Of a DNA stretch of 64,000 nucleotides, positions 8,811-17,285 are shown one piece after another. The notes under the pieces are model-generated. The model saw nothing but the letters and a program-made list of their open reading frames with translations. It was not told the DNA's origin and searched no databases. Source of the stretch: Anaerolineaceae bacterium (GTDB taxonomy: Bacteria > Chloroflexota > Anaerolineae > Anaerolineales > Villigracilaceae). Where the stretch lies: NCBI GenBank assembly GCA_009772985.1, contig WOUS01000003.1, positions 186,001-250,000 of the forward strand, in the 5' to 3' direction. The first letter of the stretch is position 1; each line of letters starts with the position of its first letter. The translations under genes were made by a program, and so were the position numbers.

Positions 8811-11357
8811 CTACGGGACAACATAGATCACCACTCCCCCGCCCTGGTAGACCGGCTGGAGGAATTGCTGGAATTTTATCTCGTTCACGCGATAGGCGCT
8901 GCGTTCCAGCGCGCCGACGTAAACGTAACGAATATCGTACTTCTCGAGGATGGCGCGCGCTTCGTCCCAGGAGTTGGTCTCGTAGAGGCGGCGGATATCC
9001 TGTTCGCGCTGTGTGAACCCTTCGTAGGAACCTCTCCACTGGCCTTCATGCCCGCCCCAGCCCATCACCGTGGGCAAGCCGGAGTAGGTGGAGATGTGGG
9101 CGTAATCCTGGTAACTGGCGTACCTCTCTCCCACCGCCTCGGCAACGACTCCCATCGGGGCGGATTGCAGCCAGCGGACGGCGAGCGCGTCGTCGGGATA
9201 CTCGCGTTCGAACTGGACCGCGCCGTCGAGCGTCCAGACCCTGGCCGCGGTTCGGAGCGGGGCTGGGTCGCCGGACTCCCGCGCGCTGACGAGGGTTTGC
9301 CGGAAAGCAGGGATCTGGAAATTATTCGTCTTCGTAGCCAGGCTGAGCACCGGATAGAATAGCGCCATCAGCACGACCAGCATGACCGGCACAAAACGGG
9401 CCGCCCACGCCCCAGCGCGGCGGACGTCCTGGAACATGACCGCCACGCCGAAGGCCGCCGCCAGGCTCCACAGTTCCCAGCCTTGATAATAGAATTTGAA
9501 GACGGTGTTCATGCGGTTGCCGAAATTGTCGCGGATAAAGACGAATTCGGGAGCGAGGACGAGCAACCCCGCCAGCAGGATGAGGAGAAGGACAAAGGAC
9601 GATGGACGATGGACGGTGGACGATGAACCGCCGTCCGCGACCTGGGCGCTGTCCGCGCGGCGGAAGAGGTATGCCAGCGTCAGGCCGATGAGCAGGAACA
9701 AGGTCAGCAGGCCGCCGATGCTGGCGAGGCGTTCCCGTCCGGCCCCCAGGAAGAGCGCCAGCGGGGTGGCAACGCCCTGCGATCCCAGGTAACCCATTGC
9801 CACTTCGGGCAGGCGCAGCCAGGCAAGCCAGCCCATCAGCCAGGAGAATCCCCACAAGATAAGGATGATTCCGGCGGAAAGGATAAAGCCGGTGAACCAG
9901 CGCGGAGCCCCCTCCTCTGAGCGGCGCAAATGGATCAGATAAACGAACAGCGGGACGAGCAGCGATCCGAACATGACCCACAGGTGCGCGCCGCGCGTCG
10001 GGCTGACCAGGTTGGGAAGGATGCCTCCGGCCTGCGAGGAAAAGCCAAAATAGAACGGCAGGTAAAGCAGGAGGCTGAGGAGGCCCAACGGGATGGCAAA
10101 TGTGAGGAGTTCCTCGAGCCGGAGCCAGGTCCAGCCGCGCTGCCGGACGCGCCGCAGCAGGAACGCGCCCAGCACCAGCGCCGTGAATGCCAGGATATCC
10201 CAGGTGTTCAGGAAGGCCAGTCCGCCCAGCACGAGCGCGGCGCAGAGGATGCCTTTCCACTGCAAGTGCAGGCGGTTGTCCGCGTCCCAGCCGCCGAGGA
10301 AAATATTGAGCGCCAGCGCGACCGCCAGCAGGCCGAAGGGCATCGCCAGCACATGCGGATGCAGGTCGCCGAGCAGGTAGGAGAAGAAGGGGAACTCGTC
10401 AATGATCTCGTGCCACGCCCCGGCCAGATCGAAATCCTGGACGACGCGTGAGGCGCGCCACCACCAGTAGAAACGCGGCGACCAGCCGAGGGTCTGCGAG
10501 GGCGACTGGTTAAGATTCTGGATATCCAGCCAGATCCAAAAATTGAACGCCTTCGTATTGGACGGCCAGAACAGCCCGTAGGCGTGAAGCGCTTCGAGAA
10601 AACCTTCGATGTTGCTGACAATCAGCAGGAAGAAGGGGCCGAGGAGAGGCAATCCAATGGACCGACGACGAACGACGGACGACGGATGCTCTGCCATTCG
10701 TCCTTCGTCGTTCGTCGTTCGTCTGGCAACCAGCAGGTTGTACAGAATGCCGTACGCGCCGACCGCGCTCAATGCAAAGACCAGCGCCAGCATCAGGTTG
10801 TGCGCCACGCTGCCCGCCGTGCCGGTCACTTCGGCCAGCATGGCGGTCATCACGTAGCCGAAATAATAGTACGAGATGGCGTAGCCCGAAAGCCACGGGT
10901 CGTGCGGCGGGAAGGTGGGCGAGCGCATGATGGCATTGATGAACGCCAGTTCCATCGTCTTCTCGCCGCCCGCGCTGGTAATTTCCGGATTGGAGGCGCG
11001 CACGAATGCCCAGGCCGCGAAGGCGAGGAAGAACAGGACCTCGGTCGCAATCACCACGCGCCGGTTGGACTGAAGCCAATTTACGACTGACGATTTACGA
11101 TTTACGATTGATTTCCACAATATCCAACCACTTACTCCCAGCAGGATGGCAAAAGACAGTCCCAACCCGCCGCCGTCGTTCTGGATGATGCCCAGCGAAA
11201 CCATCAGCCAGAAAACGAATCCCCACACCAGCAGGCCGAGGGCGCGGCTGAGGCTGTAGCCTCTATCGGCCAGCGCGGGGAACAGCCGCCAGGCCAGCGG
11301 GAATGTCAGCAGGCCAAGGAGCGAAACAAGCAGATACCAGGAGAGAAAGGAGAGCAT
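8811..11357 (-). CDS. YYY-domain (DUF2298) multi-pass membrane protein
   Basis: An 848-aa membrane protein with roughly 15 hydrophobic segments and a C-terminal extracytoplasmic domain. It shows the Chloroflexi/archaeal YYY signature (SYYYFGY near residue 163, after FPPHDPWLSGY). The C-terminal part has GLPTVMGWGGHEGQWRG and DIRYVYVGALER, both echoed in the 1851-aa protein downstream. The family is of unknown biochemistry; the GT-C-like fold and neighbours suggest glycosyl transfer from lipid-linked sugars. Three short tandem repeat tracts are translated in frame inside it (about 9590-9635, 10660-10724 and 11082-11118). Confidence 0.85.
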   Translation of the reverse strand: MLSFLSWYLLVSLLGLLTFPLAWRLFPALADRGYSLSRALGLLVWGFVFWLMVSLGIIQNDGGGLGLSFAILLGVSGWILWKSIVNRKSSVVNWLQSNRRVVIATEVLFFLAFAAWAFVRASNPEITSAGGEKTMELAFINAIMRSPTFPPHDPWLSGYAISYYYFGYVMTAMLAEVTGTAGSVAHNLMLALVFALSAVGAYGILYNLLVARRTTNDEGRMAEHPSSVVRRRSIGLPLLGPFFLLIVSNIEGFLEALHAYGLFWPSNTKAFNFWIWLDIQNLNQSPSQTLGWSPRFYWWWRASRVVQDFDLAGAWHEIIDEFPFFSYLLGDLHPHVLAMPFGLLAVALALNIFLGGWDADNRLHLQWKGILCAALVLGGLAFLNTWDILAFTALVLGAFLLRRVRQRGWTWLRLEELLTFAIPLGLLSLLLYLPFYFGFSSQAGGILPNLVSPTRGAHLWVMFGSLLVPLFVYLIHLRRSEEGAPRWFTGFILSAGIILILWGFSWLMGWLAWLRLPEVAMGYLGSQGVATPLALFLGAGRERLASIGGLLTLFLLIGLTLAYLFRRADSAQVADGGSSSTVHRPSSFVLLLILLAGLLVLAPEFVFIRDNFGNRMNTVFKFYYQGWELWSLAAAFGVAVMFQDVRRAGAWAARFVPVMLVVLMALFYPVLSLATKTNNFQIPAFRQTLVSARESGDPAPLRTAARVWTLDGAVQFEREYPDDALAVRWLQSAPMGVVAEAVGERYASYQDYAHISTYSGLPTVMGWGGHEGQWRGSYEGFTQREQDIRRLYETNSWDEARAILEKYDIRYVYVGALERSAYRVNEIKFQQFLQPVYQGGGVVIYVVP
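9590..9635. repeat. In-frame heptamer tract in the 848-aa YYY gene
   Basis: Tandem GACGATG/GACGATG/GACGGTG/GACGATG of period 7. It is read in frame as part of DGGSSSTVHRPSSFV in the membrane protein. Confidence 0.75.
10660..10724. repeat. In-frame inverted pair of heptamer tracts
   Basis: Left arm GACGACG/AACGACG/GACGACG, right arm CGTCCTT/CGTCGTT/CGTCGTT/CGTC. The arms are reverse complements and can form a hairpin. It is translated in the YYY protein as ARRTTNDEGRMAEHPSSVV. Confidence 0.8.
11082..11118. repeat. In-frame heptamer tract TTTACGA
   Basis: Period-7 tract TTTACGA repeated four to five times with one divergent unit. It is translated in frame as IVNRKSSVVNWLQ in the YYY protein. 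Confidence 0.75.
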
Positions 11358-11362
11358 AGGAG

Positions 11363-11707
11363 TCAGCGATTCAGCGAAACAGGGAGAGAGAAATGGCCGT
11401 CGGGGCCTGGCTCAAAATCGTGGACGCGGAGGACGGCATCCACGTTCAGCGGACCGTAGATGTGGGGGAACAGTTCATCGGCCTTGTCCGTCCCCGGCTC
11501 CCAGCGGACCTCGGGACTGAGCCGCGTTTCGTCAATTTCCAGCAGCGCCAGTCCGTTCTGACCCGCGTACCATGTATTGGCTACGCGCAGAACTTGCTCC
11601 ACTTTGGAGCAATGGATGAAGCCCTCGGCCGCCAGCGAGTCGGCGGTATACGCGCCGGATTTTCGCGCGGCAGACCAAACGGTCCGGGACGCGATGTGAT
11701 AGATCAT
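11363..11707 (-). CDS. DUF952 family protein
   Basis: A 114-aa soluble protein beginning MIYHIASRTVW. It has the family features FIHCSKVEQV, LLEIDE and the FPHIYGPLN segment near the C-terminus. DUF952 proteins are small glutathione S-transferase-associated-type domains of unproven function. The ATG at 11707 overlaps the stop of the 1851-aa gene by four bases (ATGA), so translation is coupled. The family match is from memory of these motifs. Confidence 0.8.
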   Translation of the reverse strand: MIYHIASRTVWSAARKSGAYTADSLAAEGFIHCSKVEQVLRVANTWYAGQNGLALLEIDETRLSPEVRWEPGTDKADELFPHIYGPLNVDAVLRVHDFEPGPDGHFSLPVSLNR

Positions 11708-14700
11708 GGCAGCACCTCCCCCCCTGCGGGGACTTCGTAGATCACCGTCTGCCCGTCGCGGTAAACCTCCCGCCAGAAGATGCCATTGAACTGCTCGAAC
11801 TTGAGCAATCCATTCGGGGAGCCTGCCGGAACAGGTCCGTTCGGCGCGCCGGGAATGTATTCGGCGCGCTCCAACCGGCCGACGATGATGTAGCGGACGT
11901 TGTACTTGCGCAGGAAAGCCTGCGCCGACTCCAGGTCGGTGGTGGCGTAGAAGGCATTGATCTCGCTCACACGGCTCCAGACCTGTTCGCCCTGATAGCC
12001 GCGCTGCTGGCGCTGGTGCCAGTTCCAGCCGAGCACGCCGGGCAAGCCGGTATAGATGGTGTAACGCGAGCACCAGTGATATTCGGGACAGTTCGCCTCG
12101 ACAATGACCGGCGATCCCTGGACATTTTCCTGCAACCAGCGGATGGCGCGGTAGTCTTCGTTCAATTGGAAAGTGACGCCGAAATCTGCGTAGGAGGCAT
12201 CCTGCATGTAGGCCATGCTGTCAATCGAACGGCGTGCGTCCGGCCACGAGCGGTCGCGGACCTTGTCCATGCCGCCGATGAGCAGGAAGAGCGCCGCCCC
12301 GAGCACGAGCGCGCCCGCGGCCACCTGCCAGGCGCCGCGCCAGCCGGGCAGCCACTTGCGCACCTCGGGCAGCAGCCAGGAGACGGCAGCGGCCGCGCTC
12401 AACCCCAGCATGATCCAGGCCTGGAGATAGAATTTGAAGACGGTGTTCATGCGCCCAATGTCGCCACGGATGGTGAAGAGTTCGACGAACATCGTCAACA
12501 GGAGGCTGGTGCCGACGAGGAACAGGACGAGGCGTTTCGAGTCCGGCTGGCCGGGACGGAAGAGCAGCACCGCCGCCCAGACCGCCAGCGGCAGGGCCAG
12601 CCAGAGAATGGTGATGCCGCTCCAGGGCACGTTCTGCGACGGGAGCATCACCCAGACCTGCTGCCCGATGAGGAACAAGACAATCACGCCCAGCGCGGCA
12701 GCGATGACTTCCAGCCAGGGGCGCAATTTCCGCAGCGCCGAGACGGGCGTCTCGGCCATCCAGTTGCGCGTCTCCCAGGTCATCCAGGAGACGATGAAGA
12801 ACAGGAACACGCCCCAGTGCGTCAGGTAGGAGGAGATGTTGGAGCGGCCGCCCGTCCAGGCTTCGGCGGAATTATAGGCCTGGCCGAACCAGTGCGAGAA
12901 CGGCTGGTAAAGCAGGAGCGAGAGACCGGTCAACGCGCCGGCCGCGCCGATTGCCAGCAGCAAGCGTTTCAACCAGCCCGGCCAGTCCGCCAGCGCGGGC
13001 GGGAAGCGGTCCACGTCCGCGTAGCGCAGGATGGCGTAGATCATCACCACGAGCGCCAGCACGAGGTAAGTGTAAAAATCCCAGGTGTTGGTGGGCTTGA
13101 GCGCGCCGATGGTCAGCCCGCCGAGGAAAAGGCCGACCGCGGCGTCCAGGCGCGAGGTCCATTTGGCCTTCGCCAGCAGGACGGAGAGCGTCCAGGCAAT
13201 CGCCAGCACGGTCACCATCATGGCGATCATGTGGGCGTGCAGGTCCGAGTACAGGAAGGTGAACAGCGGGAATTCGGTGATGGGACCGCCGGAGGCGTCC
13301 GGCAAGGCGCGGCTGGGATCCCAGTAAAAATTGCCGCGGATGAACGGGAGGTTGGCCCCGCCCAGCGCGAGCACGAATCCCTTGCCCGCCCAGAACAGAC
13401 GCTGGAAAATATTGGCCTTGTCAATAATTCCGCCCGGCGCGGCAATGCGCTGGAAACCCTGATAGAACATGCGCACGACGCCGAGATTGCCAAGCAGGAG
13501 CACTGCGGCGGAAGCAACAAGGCCGCCGACGAACGATGGGCAATGAAGGATGGACCGCGAGGTTTCGTCCTTGGTCGTTCGTCCTCCGTCGAGCAGGTTC
13601 CACCCGACCGAAAAGGCGCTCACCGCCAGGCAGGCGAACAGGGTGGGCAGGAGCAAGTTGTAGGCAATCGAAGGCACGATGCCGAGCAGCTTGACCGGCG
13701 TGCCGACGATCACGTAGCCGTAGTAATAATAGTTGATGTAGCCGCCCGCGAACCACGGGTCGTAGGGCGGGAAGGTTGTGCTCTTCAGCACCGCGTTGAA
13801 ATACGAAAAGTCCATCGGGCGCTCGCCGCCCTTGTACATGTGCCACAGGTCCGGGTTGCCGAGGCGGATGCCGAAGTCGAGCAGGAAGAAGGCCAGGAAA
13901 ATGCCCTCGATGAGCAGGAAATATTTCCACTTTTCGCGGAACTCGATCTTCAGTTCCTCGCGTTGACGCCAGGCCTGCCACGCGCCAAACAGCGCGATCG
14001 CGCCCAGAGCGGCCGCGATCACCGGGCGGCTGTACGTCAGCCCGACCGACCCGGCCAGCCACGCCAGCCAGGCCCACAGCAACAGCCCGGCGACGCGCGC
14101 CAGCGGATAGCCGCGGTCGGCCAAGCCGGGCAGGGCGGCGCGCACGATGGGATAAGTGAACAGCCCGAGGGCGAGGATGACGATGTACCACAGCACCACA
14201 CCCAGGGCGGGAACTTTATTCTGTAACGCGTTCCAGTCGAACAACTCGGACCACGTGCCGCCCGCCTGCTGGACCGCCAACTGGTCGGCGGGGAGCATCA
14301 GGCTTTTGTAATCGGCGGCCTCCCCCGGCAGGAGATGGACAACGTGAGTCAGGTCCACTCCGCCAAGGATGGCCGCGACGTTCGCCGGGTCGTAGTCCGC
14401 GTTCTTGCGGAAGACGAAAACCTTGACGTGGTCGTAGATCGTGAAGGCTTCCTCGGCAGACTGGTCGTTGATGGAAAGCGGGCCGAGCGAGGGGTACGAC
14501 TCGAATGTGGCAACCAGATCGAAGCCGAGGCTCCCATCGAACATGCCCGGCTCGGCCACGTTGTAGCACCAGATGATGTCTTTTTCGGGCGGACAGCCGA
14601 GCAGTTCGCGGTAGTAGACCGTCGTCAGCGGGTAGCGCTCCGGCAGGCGGACGATCTGGGCAAACTGGTGGTTGGACGGGATGAAAATGTAATCGGCCTG

Positions 14701-17259
14701 GTCGAGCGTGTCGGTGAAGCGGGACAGTTTGTTGGGGTTGTCATCCCAGTAAACTTGCAGGTTCAGGCCGGTGTAAATGCCGCCAAAGGCATCGTAACCG
14801 TCGGTGCGGAACGGCAGGCCGAGATCGTAGTCCGTCTCGTTGGCGACGGAGGAACCGAGCAGCGTCAGTGCGCCACCGGTCGTCTCAATGTTCAGATAGT
14901 AGGTGGTGCCGCGGGCAATCATCACGGGACGGTCGAACGTCAGCGTGACGGGATCGCCGCGCGGGTCACTGCCCGGCGTGAAGTCGGCGGTGACGGAGGC
15001 GGTCGCCAGGACCTCACCCGGCTGCGGGTCCGGGACCGTGGCGAGGGTCAGGCGCAGCGTCTGCGGACCGGGAACGGCAACCGCTTCCACGCGGCTGAAG
15101 TCCAGCTGCCACAACGTCCCCCTCACCTCGGCTACAAACCGGACCTCGTAGGGCTGCCCGGCGCTCACGATGCAGGCCGGTGCGGGGGCAATCGCCTGTT
15201 CGTACGGACTGCCGGAAATCGCGTCGTGGAATGTCACCTTCAGCGTATCGCACAGGTCCAGTTGGAGGGCGGGGTCGAGCACATCGAAGCGCAGAATATA
15301 CGGCTGCATGTTGTCGAGCAGCGGCTGGTTGAGCAGCAAAACCTGCGAGGCGTCCCCCTGCCCACCCGGGGTGACCAGCAGGGTGCCGGAGCCCAGCATC
15401 TGCGGCTCGGCAGAATCCAGCAGGAGGGTCACGCGCAGGCCGTAGCCGGTGACGTGTGGCAGCACCACCTGGTCGAGCATCCCGTCGGCCCGGGCATTAA
15501 ACGCCGTCAGGTACGGCGCGTCGAGGCGGAGCGTATCCTTGCTCGACACCGGCAGCATCTGGTTCTGGACCGAGCCGTCGGTGGTTTGGATGGGCAGGTT
15601 GATCGGTCCGGGGACGTTCGCATAGATCCAGTGGGAGGCAGCGAGACGCGTCTCGGTGCGGGTATAAATCCCTGTAAACGCGAATGCCCAGCAAAATGTC
15701 AATATCAGGACAGTTACGCCAACTGTGACAGCAAGAAAGGTTGGCAGGTTTGAAGGTTTGAAGGTTTTTGCGGACTTTCCAACCTTCCAACCTGCAAACT
15801 TTCCAACTTCCCAGCCTGCCAGCCTGAAAACCGCCCACGCCGCCATCATGCACAAGAGCGGATAGACCGGCAATTGGTAACGCATGGTCGGGTTGAATTG
15901 GAACGACTGCCAGAGGAAGTAAGCGGCCGTCCAGACCCACAGGAAGATGTGCTGCTTCCACTCCCCCTTCAGGGAGCGCCAGCCCATCCACAGGAAACCG
16001 GCCCAGGCCAGGATGCCGAGCGGCAGGCCGAGGCCCCAGACGGTCAGGTTTTCGAACGAGAACAGGTGCGTGCGCCGCGCCCACTGGAGCGCCCACGGCA
16101 CATCAGACAGGCCGCCGGCCTGGGAGCGCTGCTGGCGGAGGCTGTCAATCCATCCGGCCACAGGCTTGACACCGAAAAAGCCGGGACCGGTGAAGGCGTA
16201 GGGCTGGAAAATACGGAACGCAAGGATACTGGCAAGAGCGCCGACAACGAGGAAGAGGATGACTTTGCCAACCTGCGAATCGAACGATGGCCGGCTGGAC
16301 TTGTCCCGGCGGTAATACCAGACGAGGAACGCCACCGGCAGCAGGAACGCCAGCACGGCCGCGTTGATCTTGGAGGCCACCGCCATACCGAGGGAGATGC
16401 CGAAGGCAAGACTGAGCCAGAGAAGAGGGTCCCGAACAAAACGCCGGACAGAATCCGCGAAGGATGGCGCGGGAGGGGGCGAGTCAATTTCCGTCAGTTT
16501 TAGTTCTTCGACACGGTCCGGACGCTCCTCGTGGAACGCGATCCTGACGCCAAAATACAAGGTCAGGAACATGAAGAAATTGACGAAATTATCCACCGTG
16601 AAGAAGTGCGACTGCTGGATCTGCAGGACCGCCAGCGAGGAGAACGCCGCCGCCAGCAGCGCCACGCGCTTCCCATAGACGCGCTTCACGATGAGATAGA
16701 GCAGGATGATCGTCCCCAGGTCTGCCAGCGCCGACATCTGCCGACCGACCAGGTTGACCCCATCGTAGCCGGTCCAGCCCCGCATTTCGAGCGCGGCCCG
16801 CGCCAGACCGCCGCCCAGCGGCGTTTCCAGATTCCACTGCACCGACAGGTCGTTCAGCCAGGCGGCCAGATTGTCCACCTGCGGGCTGAGGCCCTGCCCC
16901 ACCTCTGCCGTGTAGCGGACGAGGAACAGCGGCAGAGTGCCGTAAACGTAGAAGCCGTAGCCGCGGTTGTACGGGTTGAGCGGCGAGGTAGCAGTGTTGA
17001 AATACTGCGCGGGCGTGACCCAGATGCGCTGCGAGAGCGGGCAATCGTAGACCTCCAACGCCGCGTCCTCGCAGCCGAGGACGGGCGAGATGGCCGTCTC
17101 GACCATGGTGAGGAAGCGCTCATCGGGGTGCGGATGCTGGCTCTCGTCCCAGTTCACGCCGGTAAAACGGAATATCGACGCGGCCAGCAGGACGAGCACC
17201 AGAAGGATGTCGTACAGCCAGCCCCATTTGCGGTCATGCGCGGAAGTTTGATTATCCAT
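11704..17259 (-). CDS. Giant fused GT-C glycosyltransferase / YYY-domain membrane protein
   Basis: 1851 aa in two halves. The N-terminal half has a PMT/ArnT-like start (GVNWDESQHPHPDERF, with the acidic first-loop residues), about ten membrane helices and a long extracytoplasmic beta-rich domain (about 560-970). The C-terminal half, from about 1010, is a full YYY protein with the signature INYYYYGY near residue 1175 and ending in GLPGVLGWNWHQRQQRG and VRYIIVGRLER, parallel to the 848-aa neighbour. A fusion like this suggests that both halves act on one lipid-linked sugar pathway. Two repeat tracts are read in frame (13527-13592, 15737-15828). Confidence 0.85.
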   Translation of the reverse strand: MDNQTSAHDRKWGWLYDILLVLVLLAASIFRFTGVNWDESQHPHPDERFLTMVETAISPVLGCEDAALEVYDCPLSQRIWVTPAQYFNTATSPLNPYNRGYGFYVYGTLPLFLVRYTAEVGQGLSPQVDNLAAWLNDLSVQWNLETPLGGGLARAALEMRGWTGYDGVNLVGRQMSALADLGTIILLYLIVKRVYGKRVALLAAAFSSLAVLQIQQSHFFTVDNFVNFFMFLTLYFGVRIAFHEERPDRVEELKLTEIDSPPPAPSFADSVRRFVRDPLLWLSLAFGISLGMAVASKINAAVLAFLLPVAFLVWYYRRDKSSRPSFDSQVGKVILFLVVGALASILAFRIFQPYAFTGPGFFGVKPVAGWIDSLRQQRSQAGGLSDVPWALQWARRTHLFSFENLTVWGLGLPLGILAWAGFLWMGWRSLKGEWKQHIFLWVWTAAYFLWQSFQFNPTMRYQLPVYPLLCMMAAWAVFRLAGWEVGKFAGWKVGKSAKTFKPSNLPTFLAVTVGVTVLILTFCWAFAFTGIYTRTETRLAASHWIYANVPGPINLPIQTTDGSVQNQMLPVSSKDTLRLDAPYLTAFNARADGMLDQVVLPHVTGYGLRVTLLLDSAEPQMLGSGTLLVTPGGQGDASQVLLLNQPLLDNMQPYILRFDVLDPALQLDLCDTLKVTFHDAISGSPYEQAIAPAPACIVSAGQPYEVRFVAEVRGTLWQLDFSRVEAVAVPGPQTLRLTLATVPDPQPGEVLATASVTADFTPGSDPRGDPVTLTFDRPVMIARGTTYYLNIETTGGALTLLGSSVANETDYDLGLPFRTDGYDAFGGIYTGLNLQVYWDDNPNKLSRFTDTLDQADYIFIPSNHQFAQIVRLPERYPLTTVYYRELLGCPPEKDIIWCYNVAEPGMFDGSLGFDLVATFESYPSLGPLSINDQSAEEAFTIYDHVKVFVFRKNADYDPANVAAILGGVDLTHVVHLLPGEAADYKSLMLPADQLAVQQAGGTWSELFDWNALQNKVPALGVVLWYIVILALGLFTYPIVRAALPGLADRGYPLARVAGLLLWAWLAWLAGSVGLTYSRPVIAAALGAIALFGAWQAWRQREELKIEFREKWKYFLLIEGIFLAFFLLDFGIRLGNPDLWHMYKGGERPMDFSYFNAVLKSTTFPPYDPWFAGGYINYYYYGYVIVGTPVKLLGIVPSIAYNLLLPTLFACLAVSAFSVGWNLLDGGRTTKDETSRSILHCPSFVGGLVASAAVLLLGNLGVVRMFYQGFQRIAAPGGIIDKANIFQRLFWAGKGFVLALGGANLPFIRGNFYWDPSRALPDASGGPITEFPLFTFLYSDLHAHMIAMMVTVLAIAWTLSVLLAKAKWTSRLDAAVGLFLGGLTIGALKPTNTWDFYTYLVLALVVMIYAILRYADVDRFPPALADWPGWLKRLLLAIGAAGALTGLSLLLYQPFSHWFGQAYNSAEAWTGGRSNISSYLTHWGVFLFFIVSWMTWETRNWMAETPVSALRKLRPWLEVIAAALGVIVLFLIGQQVWVMLPSQNVPWSGITILWLALPLAVWAAVLLFRPGQPDSKRLVLFLVGTSLLLTMFVELFTIRGDIGRMNTVFKFYLQAWIMLGLSAAAAVSWLLPEVRKWLPGWRGAWQVAAGALVLGAALFLLIGGMDKVRDRSWPDARRSIDSMAYMQDASYADFGVTFQLNEDYRAIRWLQENVQGSPVIVEANCPEYHWCSRYTIYTGLPGVLGWNWHQRQQRGYQGEQVWSRVSEINAFYATTDLESAQAFLRKYNVRYIIVGRLERAEYIPGAPNGPVPAGSPNGLLKFEQFNGIFWREVYRDGQTVIYEVPAGGEVLP
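13527..13592. repeat. In-frame inverted heptamer pair
   Basis: Arms GACGAACGATGGGCAATG and CGTCCTTGGTCGTTCGTCC are imperfect reverse complements with period-7 internal structure. They are translated as GGRTTKDETSRSILHCPSFV in the giant YYY protein. Confidence 0.7.
15737..15828. repeat. In-frame inverted pair of GGTTTGAA-type tracts
   Basis: Left arm GGTTGGCAGGTTTGAAGG and onwards, right arm CCAACCTTCCAACCTGC and onwards. The arms are reverse complements made of units of 7-8 bases. The protein gains WEVGKFAGWKVGKSAKTF, itself a visible peptide repeat. Confidence 0.8.
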
Positions 17260-17285
17260 AAATCCTTTTTGCGGTCAACCTCGCG

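Noticed and set aside
11708..12073. Longer N-terminus for the DUF952 protein
   Set aside because: The extra part is a frame shadow of the giant YYY gene, and MIYHIASRTVW is the family N-terminus.
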